Below, in pieces: positions 22,528 through 30,035 of a DNA stretch of 49,053 nucleotides. The notes beneath the pieces are model-generated. The model searched no databases. It saw only the letters and a list, made by a program, of their open reading frames with translations, and was not told the DNA's origin. The stretch is from Zoogloea sp. (lineage in GTDB: Bacteria; Pseudomonadota; Gammaproteobacteria; Burkholderiales; Rhodocyclaceae): NCBI RefSeq assembly GCF_017302315.1, contig NZ_JAFLDT010000024.1, positions 1 to 49,053 of the forward strand, written 5' to 3'. The position numbers were made by a program, and so were the translations under genes. The number at the start of each line of letters is the position of its first letter. The first letter of the stretch is position 1.

Positions 22528-22965
22528 ATGAGCATCCGTTTTACCCTCAAGTTCACCGACGCTGGCCCGTGCGACGACGATCTGATCGTCAGCGCGCACC
22601 ACGTTGACACCACGGGCGGCTGGTTCGAGCACCCCATCCGCGATCACAAGCTGCGCGTCGACCATCCCGAGCACTTGCTCGCCCACGTCGCCCTGGGGTT
22701 TGTTGTGCATCGGGGCAATCGCAACATGCTCACGCTGTTGATATCCCACGACGATCCGGGCATGGCCCACGGCCTTGAGGTGGTTTGCATCAGCCCCGAG
22801 CCCGGTGAAGCCCTGCTGCCCGGCGCCGACGCCCCGGCCCCCGCAGCAGTTGTCGACCGCTTTGTGATCAAACCGGGTCGCCGGGACGTGCTCCCCGTGT
22901 TTTGCAGCCACGTGCGCATCCGCGAAGTGCTCATGAGCGAGGTGCCCCATGCCGAGGGCAACTAA
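22528..22965 (+). CDS. First gene of the lysis/late unit, unknown function
   Basis: The 145-residue protein starts MSIRFTLKFTDAGPCDDDL with ribosome binding site ATCAGGAGCC. It has a beta-rich N-terminal half and a C-terminal half with VVDRFVIKPGRRDVLPVF. It is located where Mu-like phages often have the C activator or endolysin, but it shows neither an HTH nor lysozyme, peptidase or transglycosylase motifs. Its end overlaps the holin-like gene. Confidence 0.6.
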   Translation: MSIRFTLKFTDAGPCDDDLIVSAHHVDTTGGWFEHPIRDHKLRVDHPEHLLAHVALGFVVHRGNRNMLTLLISHDDPGMAHGLEVVCISPEPGEALLPGADAPAPAAVVDRFVIKPGRRDVLPVFCSHVRIREVLMSEVPHAEGN

Positions 22966-23170
22966 ACAGGCCAGCAAGATCTGGTGGCGCAGCCGAACGC
23001 TCCAGGTCAATGCGCTGGCGGCAGGGCTGGTGGCCCTCGAAGCCGGCACGGGGCTGCTCCAGCCCCTGGTGGGTGATCGCTTTTATATGGCGGTTGCGGT
23101 GGGGTTGCCCGTCATTAACGCAATGCTGCGCGTGGTGACACGGCAGGCGCTCACCCGGCGGAGGGGCTGA
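22949..23170 (+). CDS. Holin-like membrane protein
   Basis: A 73-residue protein with a basic N-terminus (PRATKQASKIWWRSRTLQV) and two hydrophobic helices (NALAAGLVALEAGTGLLQPL and FYMAVAVGLPVINAMLRVV). The pattern K-x-WW-x-S-x-T-L...NAL...EAxxGLLQP...GLPxxNAxLR is that of a common phage holin-type family (DUF7940-like, from memory). It sits directly before an Rz-like gene, which supports a role in permeabilising the inner membrane. Confidence 0.75.
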   Translation: MPRATKQASKIWWRSRTLQVNALAAGLVALEAGTGLLQPLVGDRFYMAVAVGLPVINAMLRVVTRQALTRRRG

Positions 23171-23171
23171 T

Positions 23172-23426
23172 GTGCGCTACACCTGGCGCGCCGCCCTGGT
23201 TGCCGCTGCCCTTGTTCTGGCCCTGGCTGTGGGCCGGGGCTTGTACGACGGCATATATGAGAGCGGCCGGCGTGCGTGCGCCAATCAACACACCCAACTG
23301 GCGGACGCCGCTGCTCGCAGAGCATGTGCGGCGGCTGAAGCTCAGGCAACCCGAAACCTTGCGACCGCAAAAGCGCAAACAGCGGCGTGCCTCGCCCGCC
23401 TGACTCACCTCGATATCGCACCATGA
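23172..23426 (+). CDS. Rz-like i-spanin
   Basis: A short protein (84 residues) with a GTG start at 23172. It has one N-terminal membrane segment (AALVAAALVLALAVGRGLY) followed by a periplasmic helical domain rich in Ala, Arg and Gln (ADAAARRACAAAEAQAT), the general form of an Rz i-spanin but shorter than the lambda protein (153). A nested frame at 23170-23403 with LWAGAC near residue 24 might be an Rz1-type lipoprotein; that is weak. It overlaps the zinc finger gene by 4 bases. Confidence 0.6.
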   Translation: MRYTWRAALVAAALVLALAVGRGLYDGIYESGRRACANQHTQLADAAARRACAAAEAQATRNLATAKAQTAACLARLTHLDIAP

Positions 23427-23674
23427 CCGACACCGCCGACCGCGCCGCCCAGCGCGAAGCCGAATTCACCGGAGACGCCCTCGAGGCGCATCACAGACAC
23501 AACCCCACCGCGGGCAAGACGGTGGCAGACAGCGCACGCGAGTGCGACGGCTGCGGCTGCCAGATCCCCGAAGCGCGCCGCGCCGCGGTGCCGGGCGTGC
23601 GCCTGTGCACCGAGTGCCAGGAAGACGCCAACTGGATTGCCGATGCGGCACGGCGGAATGGGAGGCGGGGATGA
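23423..23674 (+). CDS. TraR/DksA-type zinc finger protein
   Basis: An 83-residue protein with a four-cysteine zinc finger: C41/C44 (CDGC) and C62/C65 (CTEC), separated by QIPEARRAAVPGVRL, which is the standard DksA/TraR C-terminal zinc finger (IPxxRxxAxPGxxxCxxCQ). The N-terminal half is a short helix. Such proteins bind RNA polymerase near its secondary channel and can shift host transcription. They are common between the lysis and terminase genes of Mu relatives. An extra Cys at 46 is not part of the motif. Confidence 0.85.
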   Translation: MTDTADRAAQREAEFTGDALEAHHRHNPTAGKTVADSARECDGCGCQIPEARRAAVPGVRLCTECQEDANWIADAARRNGRRG

Positions 23675-24048
23675 ACGTTGTGCAGCTGGATCTCTGGCAC
23701 CTCATCACGCTGCTGCTGGCTTTTTTCGGGGCAGTCGCGGGCTTCGGAAAGCTCTTGCTCGGCCAGGTCGAGAAACGCCTGGTTGAACGCTTTGCAGCCC
23801 AGGACGCGGCGCGAGAGGTGACGCAGAAACACTGGGACGACCAGTTCGACAAACTTGAACGGGCTTCCAAGGAAGAGTCGGGCCACTGGCTTCAGATCGA
23901 ACGGGATCTGATGAGCCTGAAAGCAGACCTGCCCGTGCAGTACGTGCGCCGCGAAGACTACGTGCGCAACCAGACCGTCCTCGAAGCCAAGCTCGACGCC
24001 GTGGCCGTCCGCATCGAAAACATCCAGCTCAGGAGCAACAACGCATGA
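23671..24048 (+). CDS. DUF2730-like membrane coiled-coil protein (Mu gp25 position)
   Basis: A 125-residue protein with an N-terminal membrane segment (LDLWHLITLLLAFFGAVAGFGKLLL) and a long coiled coil (about 35-125). The ATG overlaps the upstream TGA. Mu gp25 (DUF2730) has the same design and position before gp26 and the small terminase. Its role in the phage is not established; a spanin-like or assembly role has been considered for such proteins. Confidence 0.72.
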   Translation: MNVVQLDLWHLITLLLAFFGAVAGFGKLLLGQVEKRLVERFAAQDAAREVTQKHWDDQFDKLERASKEESGHWLQIERDLMSLKADLPVQYVRREDYVRNQTVLEAKLDAVAVRIENIQLRSNNA

Positions 24049-24359
24049 CGATTGATCAAGCCAAGGTCCGGCGCGAAGGCATGCGCTGGAACATCCTCAA
24101 CACGCTGGACAAGGCCCGGCCCTACACCACCAACGAGCAGTTTCTCGGCGACGTACTGCGCGCGATCTACCCGGACGTGACGCCCGACGAGACGCGCAAG
24201 CAGCTCGACTACCTGGCCGACCGCAAGCTGGTTGACCTGCGCAAGGAGCCCAGCGGAACCTGGTTCGCCGACCTGACACGCTACGGCGTGGACATCGTGG
24301 AATACACGGTGGATTGCCAGCCGGGCATTGCCCGCCCGGTCAAGTACTGGGCCGGCTGA
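24045..24359 (+). CDS. Mu gp26-like protein
   Basis: A 104-residue protein starting MTIDQAKVRREGMRWNILN. The segment LNTLDKARPYTTNEQFLGDVLRAIYPDVTP followed by LDYLADRKLVDLRKEP looks like a winged helix and is typical of the gp26-type gene in front of the small terminase. It overlaps the previous gene and is 1 base from the next. It may act in packaging initiation; this is inferred from place. Confidence 0.72.
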   Translation: MTIDQAKVRREGMRWNILNTLDKARPYTTNEQFLGDVLRAIYPDVTPDETRKQLDYLADRKLVDLRKEPSGTWFADLTRYGVDIVEYTVDCQPGIARPVKYWAG

Positions 24360-24360
24360 C

Positions 24361-24927
24361 ATGGCTCCCCGCGCCAAGATCGAGGGCCTGCCCGAAGACG
24401 TGCGCCGCTGGCTGGAGCGCGCGCTCACCGGCGGCGGCTTCTCCGGCTACGAAGCCCTGGAGGGCATGCTCCGCGACAAGGGCTACCAGATCAGCAAGAG
24501 CGCCATTCATCGCTACGGGCAGAAAATCGAACGGCGTTTTGCGGCCATCAAGGCCAGCACCGAGGCCGCCCGGATGCTCACCGAGGGCGCGGCAGATGAC
24601 CAGGATGCACGCTCGGAGGCAGTGATTGCCCTGGTGCAGACCGAGCTGTTCGACAGCATCATCAATCTGCAGGAGGCCAGCGAAGAAGATCTGCCCGCAG
24701 AGGATCGCATCGGCCTGCTCTCCGCTGCTGCGAAGAACATCGCCACGCTCACCCGGGCGTCGGTCAATCTCAAGAAATTCCAGTCCGAGATGCGCGCGCA
24801 GATCGCGAAGGAAGAGCGCGAGCGGCTGCTCGAAGAGCAGAAGGCCAAGCTCGACGCCATGGGCAGTAAGGGCGGCGTGACGGAAGAGACCAAGCGGGCG
24901 ATCCGCGAGGCACTGGGGATCGTGTAA
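24361..24927 (+). CDS. Small terminase subunit (DUF3486, Mu gp27-like)
   Basis: The 188-residue helical protein begins MAPRAKIEGLPEDVRRWLER. PEDVRRWLERALTGGGFSGYEALEGMLRDKGYQISKSAIHRYG is the DUF3486 N-terminal DNA-binding domain. A long central coiled coil follows and a C-terminal helix (TKRAIREALGIV). Small terminases recognise the phage DNA end and load the large subunit; Mu-type phages package host DNA flanking the prophage. The stop overlaps the large terminase start (TAATG). Confidence 0.87.
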   Translation: MAPRAKIEGLPEDVRRWLERALTGGGFSGYEALEGMLRDKGYQISKSAIHRYGQKIERRFAAIKASTEAARMLTEGAADDQDARSEAVIALVQTELFDSIINLQEASEEDLPAEDRIGLLSAAAKNIATLTRASVNLKKFQSEMRAQIAKEERERLLEEQKAKLDAMGSKGGVTEETKRAIREALGIV

Positions 24928-26351
24928 TGGCCAAGCTCAAGGGCCGCGCCAAGATCATCCCGGCCAACCCCGATGCCATCTTTCTGCCGTTTCAGTCCAA
25001 GTGGATCAAGGACACGTCGCGCATCAAGCTCATGGAGAAGTCGCGCCAGATCGGTATCAGCTGGTCTACGGCCTATGGATCCGACGAGCGCACGGCCGCA
25101 CAAGGGGCCCGCCACGATGAGTGGGTGAGCAGCCGTGACGACATTCAGGCGCGGCTCTTCATCGAGGACTGCAAGCTGTGGGCCGGCATCATGAACATGG
25201 CCGCCAAGGATCTCGGCGAAGTCGTCATTGATGCGGAGAAGAAGCTGAGTGCGTACGTGCTCCAGTTTGCGTCCGGCAAGCGCATCCACAGCATGTCAAG
25301 CAACCCCGACGCCCAGGCCGGCAAGCGCGGCAGCCGGATTCTGGACGAATTTGCCCTGCATGCTGATCAGCGAAAAATGTGGGCAATTGCCTACCCGGGT
25401 ATCACCTGGGGTGGCTGCATGGAGCTGGTGAGCACGCACCGCGGATCGAACAGCTTCTTCAACGGGCTGATCCGGGAGGTGCGCGAGAAGGGCAACCCCA
25501 AGCGCATCAGCCTGCACCGCGTGACCCTGCAGGACGCCCTCGACCAGGGTTTCCTCTACAAGCTCCAGCAAGCTCTCCCGGAGGATGCGGAGCAGCAGGA
25601 GATGGACGAAGCCGCCTACTTCGACTTCACCAGGTCCGGCGCCGCCGACGAAGAATCGTTTGATCAGGAATACATGTGCATTCCGGCGGACGACGATAGC
25701 AAGTTCATCGAGTACGAGCTGATCACAGGCTGCGAGTACTTGGCCGGAATGCCTTGGGAGCGGGATGTTTCCGACACCTTTGCCGGGCCGCTGTATTGCG
25801 GCGTGGACATCGGCCGAAAAAAGGATCTGACCGTTCTCTGGGTGGTGGAACGCCTGGGCGACGTGCTCCACACCCGCGCTGTCATCCCGATGGAGAAGAT
25901 GCGCAAGAGCGCACAGGAGGCGATCCTCTACCCCTGGTTTGCCCGCTGCGAGCGGATCTGCATTGACGCCACCGGCCTGGGCATCGGATGGGCGGATGAC
26001 GCCCAGGACAAGTTCGGCACCAGCCGCGTTGAGGCGGTAACCTTCTCCGCCCAGGTGAAGGAAGCACTCGCTTACCCGCTCAAGGGCGCGATGGAAGACC
26101 GCAAGCTCCGCATCCCTGACGACCCCCTGATCCGTGCTGATTTGCGCAAGGTCCAGAAGGTCACCACTGGCGCCGGGAACATCCGCTTCGTCGCAGAGAG
26201 CACGCCCGATGGCCACGCCGACCGCTTCTGGGCGTTGGCCCTGGCCATTGAAGCCGCCTCCACGGCATCCGGCCCCGTCCATGTCGGCAGCCATGCCACA
26301 AGCCACCCCCGCCACGCCTCCCACTCCCGCACCGACCTCTCGGGCTACTGA
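24927..26351 (+). CDS. Large terminase subunit (Mu gp28-like)
   Basis: The 474-residue protein contains the ATPase domain (Walker A-like EKSRQIGIS at 37-45, Walker B ILDEFA at 138-143) and an RNase H-like nuclease domain with candidate metal ligands D294 (CGVDIGRKKD), D347 (ICIDATGLG) and D432 (DGHADRFWALALA). The order and motifs match Mu-like large terminases. It drives DNA into the prohead and cuts it by headful. The Walker A lysine/GKS pattern is degenerate, as usual in this family. The portal gene follows after 2 bases. Confidence 0.93.
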   Translation: MAKLKGRAKIIPANPDAIFLPFQSKWIKDTSRIKLMEKSRQIGISWSTAYGSDERTAAQGARHDEWVSSRDDIQARLFIEDCKLWAGIMNMAAKDLGEVVIDAEKKLSAYVLQFASGKRIHSMSSNPDAQAGKRGSRILDEFALHADQRKMWAIAYPGITWGGCMELVSTHRGSNSFFNGLIREVREKGNPKRISLHRVTLQDALDQGFLYKLQQALPEDAEQQEMDEAAYFDFTRSGAADEESFDQEYMCIPADDDSKFIEYELITGCEYLAGMPWERDVSDTFAGPLYCGVDIGRKKDLTVLWVVERLGDVLHTRAVIPMEKMRKSAQEAILYPWFARCERICIDATGLGIGWADDAQDKFGTSRVEAVTFSAQVKEALAYPLKGAMEDRKLRIPDDPLIRADLRKVQKVTTGAGNIRFVAESTPDGHADRFWALALAIEAASTASGPVHVGSHATSHPRHASHSRTDLSGY

Positions 26352-26353
26352 CA

Positions 26354-27793
26354 ATGGCACGCCTACTCTCCGACGAAATCGCAACCCGCGCCCGGTCGCT
26401 GGACTTCACCTTCGGCAACATGCTGCTGCCCAACCCTGACCCGGTGCTGCGCGCCCGTGGCCAGCACATCCGCGTGTATCGCGATCTGCGTGTCGACGCC
26501 CACGTCGGCGGCTGCGTCCGGCGCCGCAAGAGCGCCGTCAAAGCGCTCCAGTGGGGGCTGGACCGCGGCCAGTCGCCGGCCCGCGTGCACAAGAGCATCG
26601 AGAGCCTGCTGGCCGACCTGCCCATGGACCAGATCATCGGCGAGGCGCTCAACGCCGTTTTGTACGGCTACCAGCCCATGGAGATCATGTGGCAGTCCCG
26701 CGGCGCCATGTGGGTGCCCGAGAACGTAGTGGGCAAGCCCCCGGAATGGTTCGGTTTCGACACAGACAACCAGCTGCGCTTCAAGACCCGCGACAACCAG
26801 CTGCAGGGCGAGCTGCTGCCCGATAGAAAGTTTTTGCTGCCCCGGCAGGACGCGACCTACGACAACCCCTACGGGTTTGCCGACCTATCCATGTGCTACT
26901 GGCCCATCGTGTTTAAGAAGGGCGGGCAGAAGTTCTGGCTGCGCTTCTCTGAAAAGTACGGCGGCACATTCATGGTCGGCAAGCTCCCCCGCACGGCCGA
27001 ACAGTCCGACCACGACAAGCTGCTCGAGCAGCTCGACGCGCTGATCCAGGACGGCGTGGGCACCATCCCCGACGACGGCAGCGTCGAGCCCCTGGAGTCC
27101 GGCTCCAAGGCCGCAAGCGCCGATCTGTACGAGCGCCTGGTGATGTTCTGCCGCAGCGAAGTATCCATCGCGCTCACCGGCACAAACCAGACCACCGAGG
27201 CCAACAGCAACAAGGCCAGCGCCAGCGCCGGGCTGGAAGTGGCCGATGACCTCCGCGACGGCGACGCCGAGGTGATCACCGAGGCGGTGAACACCCTGAT
27301 CAAGTGGGTGGTGGAGCGCAACTGGGCCAGCGCCCAGGCTCCGCGCTTCGAGATGTGGGATCAGGAAGCCAAGGACAAGCTGCAAGCCGACCGCGACGCC
27401 AGCAACGCCAAGGCCGGGGCCAAGTTCACAAACAAGTACTGGATGCGCGCCTACGGCTACGAAGAGGGCGACCTCGCCGAGTCCGCTCCGCCCGCAACCG
27501 CGCTTGCAGCACCGCCCCTCGCGCCGGTGTCATTCGCCGAATCCGGTACCGCAGACCCCACCCCGGTCACCCGCCTGGCGACCCAGCTCGCCGAGCAAGC
27601 CGGCCCCGCGTGGAATGCAGTACTCGACCAGGTGCGCACCCTGGTCGCCAGCGCCGACAGCCTGGCCGCGCTCGACCAGGCCCTGCTCAACGCGTTTTCC
27701 GAACTGCCCGGCGACCAGCTGGCGAGCGTGATGCAGACGGCCTACCAGGTGGCGGAGTTGGCGGGGCGGTTTGATGTGCAGAGCGAGGGTTGA
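26354..27793 (+). CDS. Portal protein (DUF935, Mu gp29-like)
   Basis: The 479-residue protein has the DUF935 signature: NPDPVLRARGQHIRVYRDLR near the start, VDAHVGGCVRRRKSAVKALQW, KFLLPRQDATYDNPYG and WPIVFKKGGQKFW. The dodecameric portal ring forms the DNA entry channel and tail attachment site. The last 100 residues are Ala/Pro-rich and helical, corresponding to a C-terminal barrel. Length is close to that of Mu gp29 (512). Confidence 0.92.
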   Translation: MARLLSDEIATRARSLDFTFGNMLLPNPDPVLRARGQHIRVYRDLRVDAHVGGCVRRRKSAVKALQWGLDRGQSPARVHKSIESLLADLPMDQIIGEALNAVLYGYQPMEIMWQSRGAMWVPENVVGKPPEWFGFDTDNQLRFKTRDNQLQGELLPDRKFLLPRQDATYDNPYGFADLSMCYWPIVFKKGGQKFWLRFSEKYGGTFMVGKLPRTAEQSDHDKLLEQLDALIQDGVGTIPDDGSVEPLESGSKAASADLYERLVMFCRSEVSIALTGTNQTTEANSNKASASAGLEVADDLRDGDAEVITEAVNTLIKWVVERNWASAQAPRFEMWDQEAKDKLQADRDASNAKAGAKFTNKYWMRAYGYEEGDLAESAPPATALAAPPLAPVSFAESGTADPTPVTRLATQLAEQAGPAWNAVLDQVRTLVASADSLAALDQALLNAFSELPGDQLASVMQTAYQVAELAGRFDVQSEG

Positions 27794-27796
27794 ATC

Positions 27797-28252
27797 ATGG
27801 CTGAACTTATCTTGACCGAAGAAGAGAAGGCCGCAGCGCTTTGGAGTGATCTGTCTGACGAAGCGCTGGGCAAACTGGTGAAGAAGAAAATTGCATTTCT
27901 TACTGCGGCGGCCGATCAGCTTGACCGCACAACCACCTTCGCTGCGGCGCTCCTGCTCTGCTGCAGCGCCGCCGAGAACAACAGTAAGTCGATGATGTTT
28001 GATATCGAGGGCGTGACGCAGGGGCATCGCGAATTTGGCGACTGGACGGTCAAGGTCGAAAAGCGAACTCACCCCCCAGAAATCAAGCCTGGTTCGTTAG
28101 TTGTGTACATGGGCGCCACCTATGAAGCCGTGGGCTACGGCGACATGCCCGGCACGTTCGACATCGTCCTGTACCCCGACTGTATGGCTGGAGACCGGTT
28201 TCGCAACGTGCCCGCCAGCGCCCTGAAACTCACATCGAAGAGCGGGGAATGA
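27797..28252 (+). CDS. Cargo protein inserted between portal and gpF
   Basis: A 151-residue protein starting MAELILTEEEKAAALWSDLS. The N-terminal half is helical with a hydrophobic stretch (TTFAAALLLCCSAAE); the second half is beta-rich (GSLVVYMGATYEAVGYGDMPGTFDIVLYP). In Mu the portal gene is followed directly by gpF, so this gene and the next are insertions. G+C is a little lower than the flanks. No function is recognised. Confidence 0.6.
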   Translation: MAELILTEEEKAAALWSDLSDEALGKLVKKKIAFLTAAADQLDRTTTFAAALLLCCSAAENNSKSMMFDIEGVTQGHREFGDWTVKVEKRTHPPEIKPGSLVVYMGATYEAVGYGDMPGTFDIVLYPDCMAGDRFRNVPASALKLTSKSGE

Positions 28253-28647
28253 TGAACACACAGATCGTCGGTGGCCACGTGGCCATCGTTCTCGCAATCG
28301 CCTTGCTGATCACGCTCGTAGCACTGCTGATCCATCGCTTCCGCGCCCGCCGCAAGGCCCGCCAAGCCCCCGCACCCGCGCCAGCGCGCCACAGCCGAAG
28401 CGGCCCCGTGGGGTCGAATTCATTCGACCACTCCGCCGGCCGCAGCACCTACCCGGCGTCATCGTCACCCGACGACAGCTTCCCAACACCGGCCATGCTC
28501 TGGTCCCGCACAAGCGCCCCGGAGCTCACCGGTGGCGGGGGCGAGTTCTCGGGCGCTGGCGCAAGCGGAAGCTGGGACAGCCCATCGTGCAGCAGCAGCT
28601 CCGACAGCAGCTCGTCGAGCAGCTGCAGCTCTTCATCGTCCGACTGA
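28249..28647 (+). CDS. Single-pass membrane protein with Ser-rich tail
   Basis: A 132-residue protein with one N-terminal membrane helix (HVAIVLAIALLITLVALLI), a basic stop-transfer segment (HRFRARRKARQ), then a low-complexity region ending GGGGEFSGAGASGSWDS and a run of serines (the last 25 residues are mostly Ser/Asp/Cys). It overlaps the preceding gene by 4 bases. Similar Gly/Ser tails occur on bacterial membrane proteins; function here is unknown. It may start at either of two adjacent ATGs (28249 or 28252). Confidence 0.6.
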   Translation: MMNTQIVGGHVAIVLAIALLITLVALLIHRFRARRKARQAPAPAPARHSRSGPVGSNSFDHSAGRSTYPASSSPDDSFPTPAMLWSRTSAPELTGGGGEFSGAGASGSWDSPSCSSSSDSSSSSSCSSSSSD

Positions 28648-28650
28648 TCC

Positions 28651-29475
28651 ATGACCCCCTCCGCCCGCATCGGCTTCAACCAGCCTTTCCCCGAGCAGCT
28701 CGCTTTCTTTTCCAAGAAGGTCAGCCTGCCCACGGATGCCTTGGACGCCATCACCAAGGCCCAGCACGATCACGCCTTCGTCGTGGCCGGCGCCATGCGG
28801 GCAGATCTGCTCAACGACCTGCATGAGGCCGTCACCCAGGCCATCGCCGAGGGCGGCACAATCGCTCAGTTCCGCACCCAGTTCGATGAGATCGTTTCCC
28901 GCCACGGCTGGGAAGGCTGGGTCGGGTCCGACAGCAAAGCCGGCCGCACCTGGCGCACCCGCGTCATCTACCAAACCAACATGGCCACCAGCTACAGCGC
29001 CGGCCGCTGGGCCCAGCTCAACGATCCGGATCTGCTCGCCGAGCGCCCCTACTGGCGCTACGTCCACGCCGATGGCGTCGCAAGCCCGCGGCCGCTGCAC
29101 CTGGCCTGGGGCCAATCCCGCCTCACGCTGCCCCACGACCACCCCTGGTGGAAAACCCACTACCCGCCCAACGGCTTCGGCTGCCACTGCTACGTGATCG
29201 CCGTCCGCGGCCCCAAGCCCGGCGATGCCACCCTACCGCCCATCGGCTGGGACGCACTCAACAGCCGCACCGGCGAGCTGCCCGGCATCGACAAGGGCTG
29301 GGGCTACGCCCCCGGCGCCACCGCCGCCGATCCGCTCGGCCTGGCGCGCGTCGTCGCAGACAAGTCCCGCAGCCTGCCCTTCGAGCTGGCCGCCGACTTT
29401 CTCGCCGAGGTGAAGGGTGGAGTAGAGCCAGGCCTGTGGGCCGAAGTCGAACGCTACTTGGCCAGCACCCGATGA
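28651..29475 (+). CDS. gpF-like minor head protein
   Basis: The 274-residue protein has the Phage_Mu_F/SPP1 gp7 pattern: FSKKVSLPTDALDAI, GWVGSDSKAGRTWRTRVIYQTNMATSYSAGR, then RYVHADGVASPRPLHLAWG and the Cys/His segment NGFGCHCYV. Proteins of this family enter the head with the portal and act in DNA ejection or morphogenesis. It ends overlapping gpG by 4 bases. At 274 residues it is shorter than Mu gpF (about 430), lacking part of the C-terminus. Confidence 0.87.
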   Translation: MTPSARIGFNQPFPEQLAFFSKKVSLPTDALDAITKAQHDHAFVVAGAMRADLLNDLHEAVTQAIAEGGTIAQFRTQFDEIVSRHGWEGWVGSDSKAGRTWRTRVIYQTNMATSYSAGRWAQLNDPDLLAERPYWRYVHADGVASPRPLHLAWGQSRLTLPHDHPWWKTHYPPNGFGCHCYVIAVRGPKPGDATLPPIGWDALNSRTGELPGIDKGWGYAPGATAADPLGLARVVADKSRSLPFELAADFLAEVKGGVEPGLWAEVERYLASTR

Positions 29476-29996
29476 CCGCCTTTGACGTCACCATCCGCGA
29501 CTCGGCCGCCCAGGCCGTCCTCGATCAGCTTGCACAGCGCGCAACCAACTTGCGCCCGGCGCTGCTCGAGATCGGCGAAGACATCCTGGCGATCACAAAG
29601 GGCGCCTTCGCCGCCAGCACAAGCCCCTGGGGCGAGCGCTGGGCCCCCAACACCGAGGCCACCATCCTGGCCCACCTGGCAAAGTTTTCGGGCAGCTACA
29701 GCAAGCGCACCGGCCGCATCACCGCCGCCGGCTCCCGCCGCACGATCAACAAAAAGCCCCTGATCGGCGAGACCCGCTCGCTCGTCGGCGAGATCTACAG
29801 CCGAGTAGACGGCAACACGCTCACGGTTGGCAGTCCCATGGTCTATGCCGCCATCCATCAATTCGGCGGCCGCGCCGGCAAGGGCAAAAAGGTCGAGATC
29901 CCCGCACGCCCCTTCCTGCCCGCCGAAGACACCGGCGGCCTCGCCCCGGTGGCTCAGGCGGCAGTGATGGACGTGCTGGAGCGCTGGCTGACATGA
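29472..29996 (+). CDS. gpG-like virion morphogenesis protein
   Basis: The 174-residue protein starts MTAFDVTIRDSAAQAVLDQL. PALLEIGEDILAITKGAFAASTSPWGERWAPN and, towards the end, GSPMVYAAIHQFGGRAG...IPARPFLP are the hallmarks of Mu protein G/tail-completion S-type proteins. It takes part in head-tail joining or tail completion. In Mu relatives the protease/scaffold gene (gpI) comes next; here a DUF5131 gene follows and the morphogenesis series stops. Confidence 0.9.
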   Translation: MTAFDVTIRDSAAQAVLDQLAQRATNLRPALLEIGEDILAITKGAFAASTSPWGERWAPNTEATILAHLAKFSGSYSKRTGRITAAGSRRTINKKPLIGETRSLVGEIYSRVDGNTLTVGSPMVYAAIHQFGGRAGKGKKVEIPARPFLPAEDTGGLAPVAQAAVMDVLERWLT

Positions 29997-30035
29997 GATT
30001 TGCGGCGTCAACGTCGCATAGACAATGGAGAAAAC

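Noticed and set aside
23170-23403. Nested frame that might encode an Rz1-type lipoprotein
   Set aside because: A possible lipobox (LWAGAC) is present, but the mature part is not Pro-rich in the usual way and the frame could be a shadow of the Rz-like gene. It is mentioned under that gene only.
28560-28645. Repetitive AGC-rich stretch as a possible DNA repeat
   Set aside because: It is explained by the serine-rich tail of the membrane protein at 28249-28647; the codons vary and no regular unit is kept.
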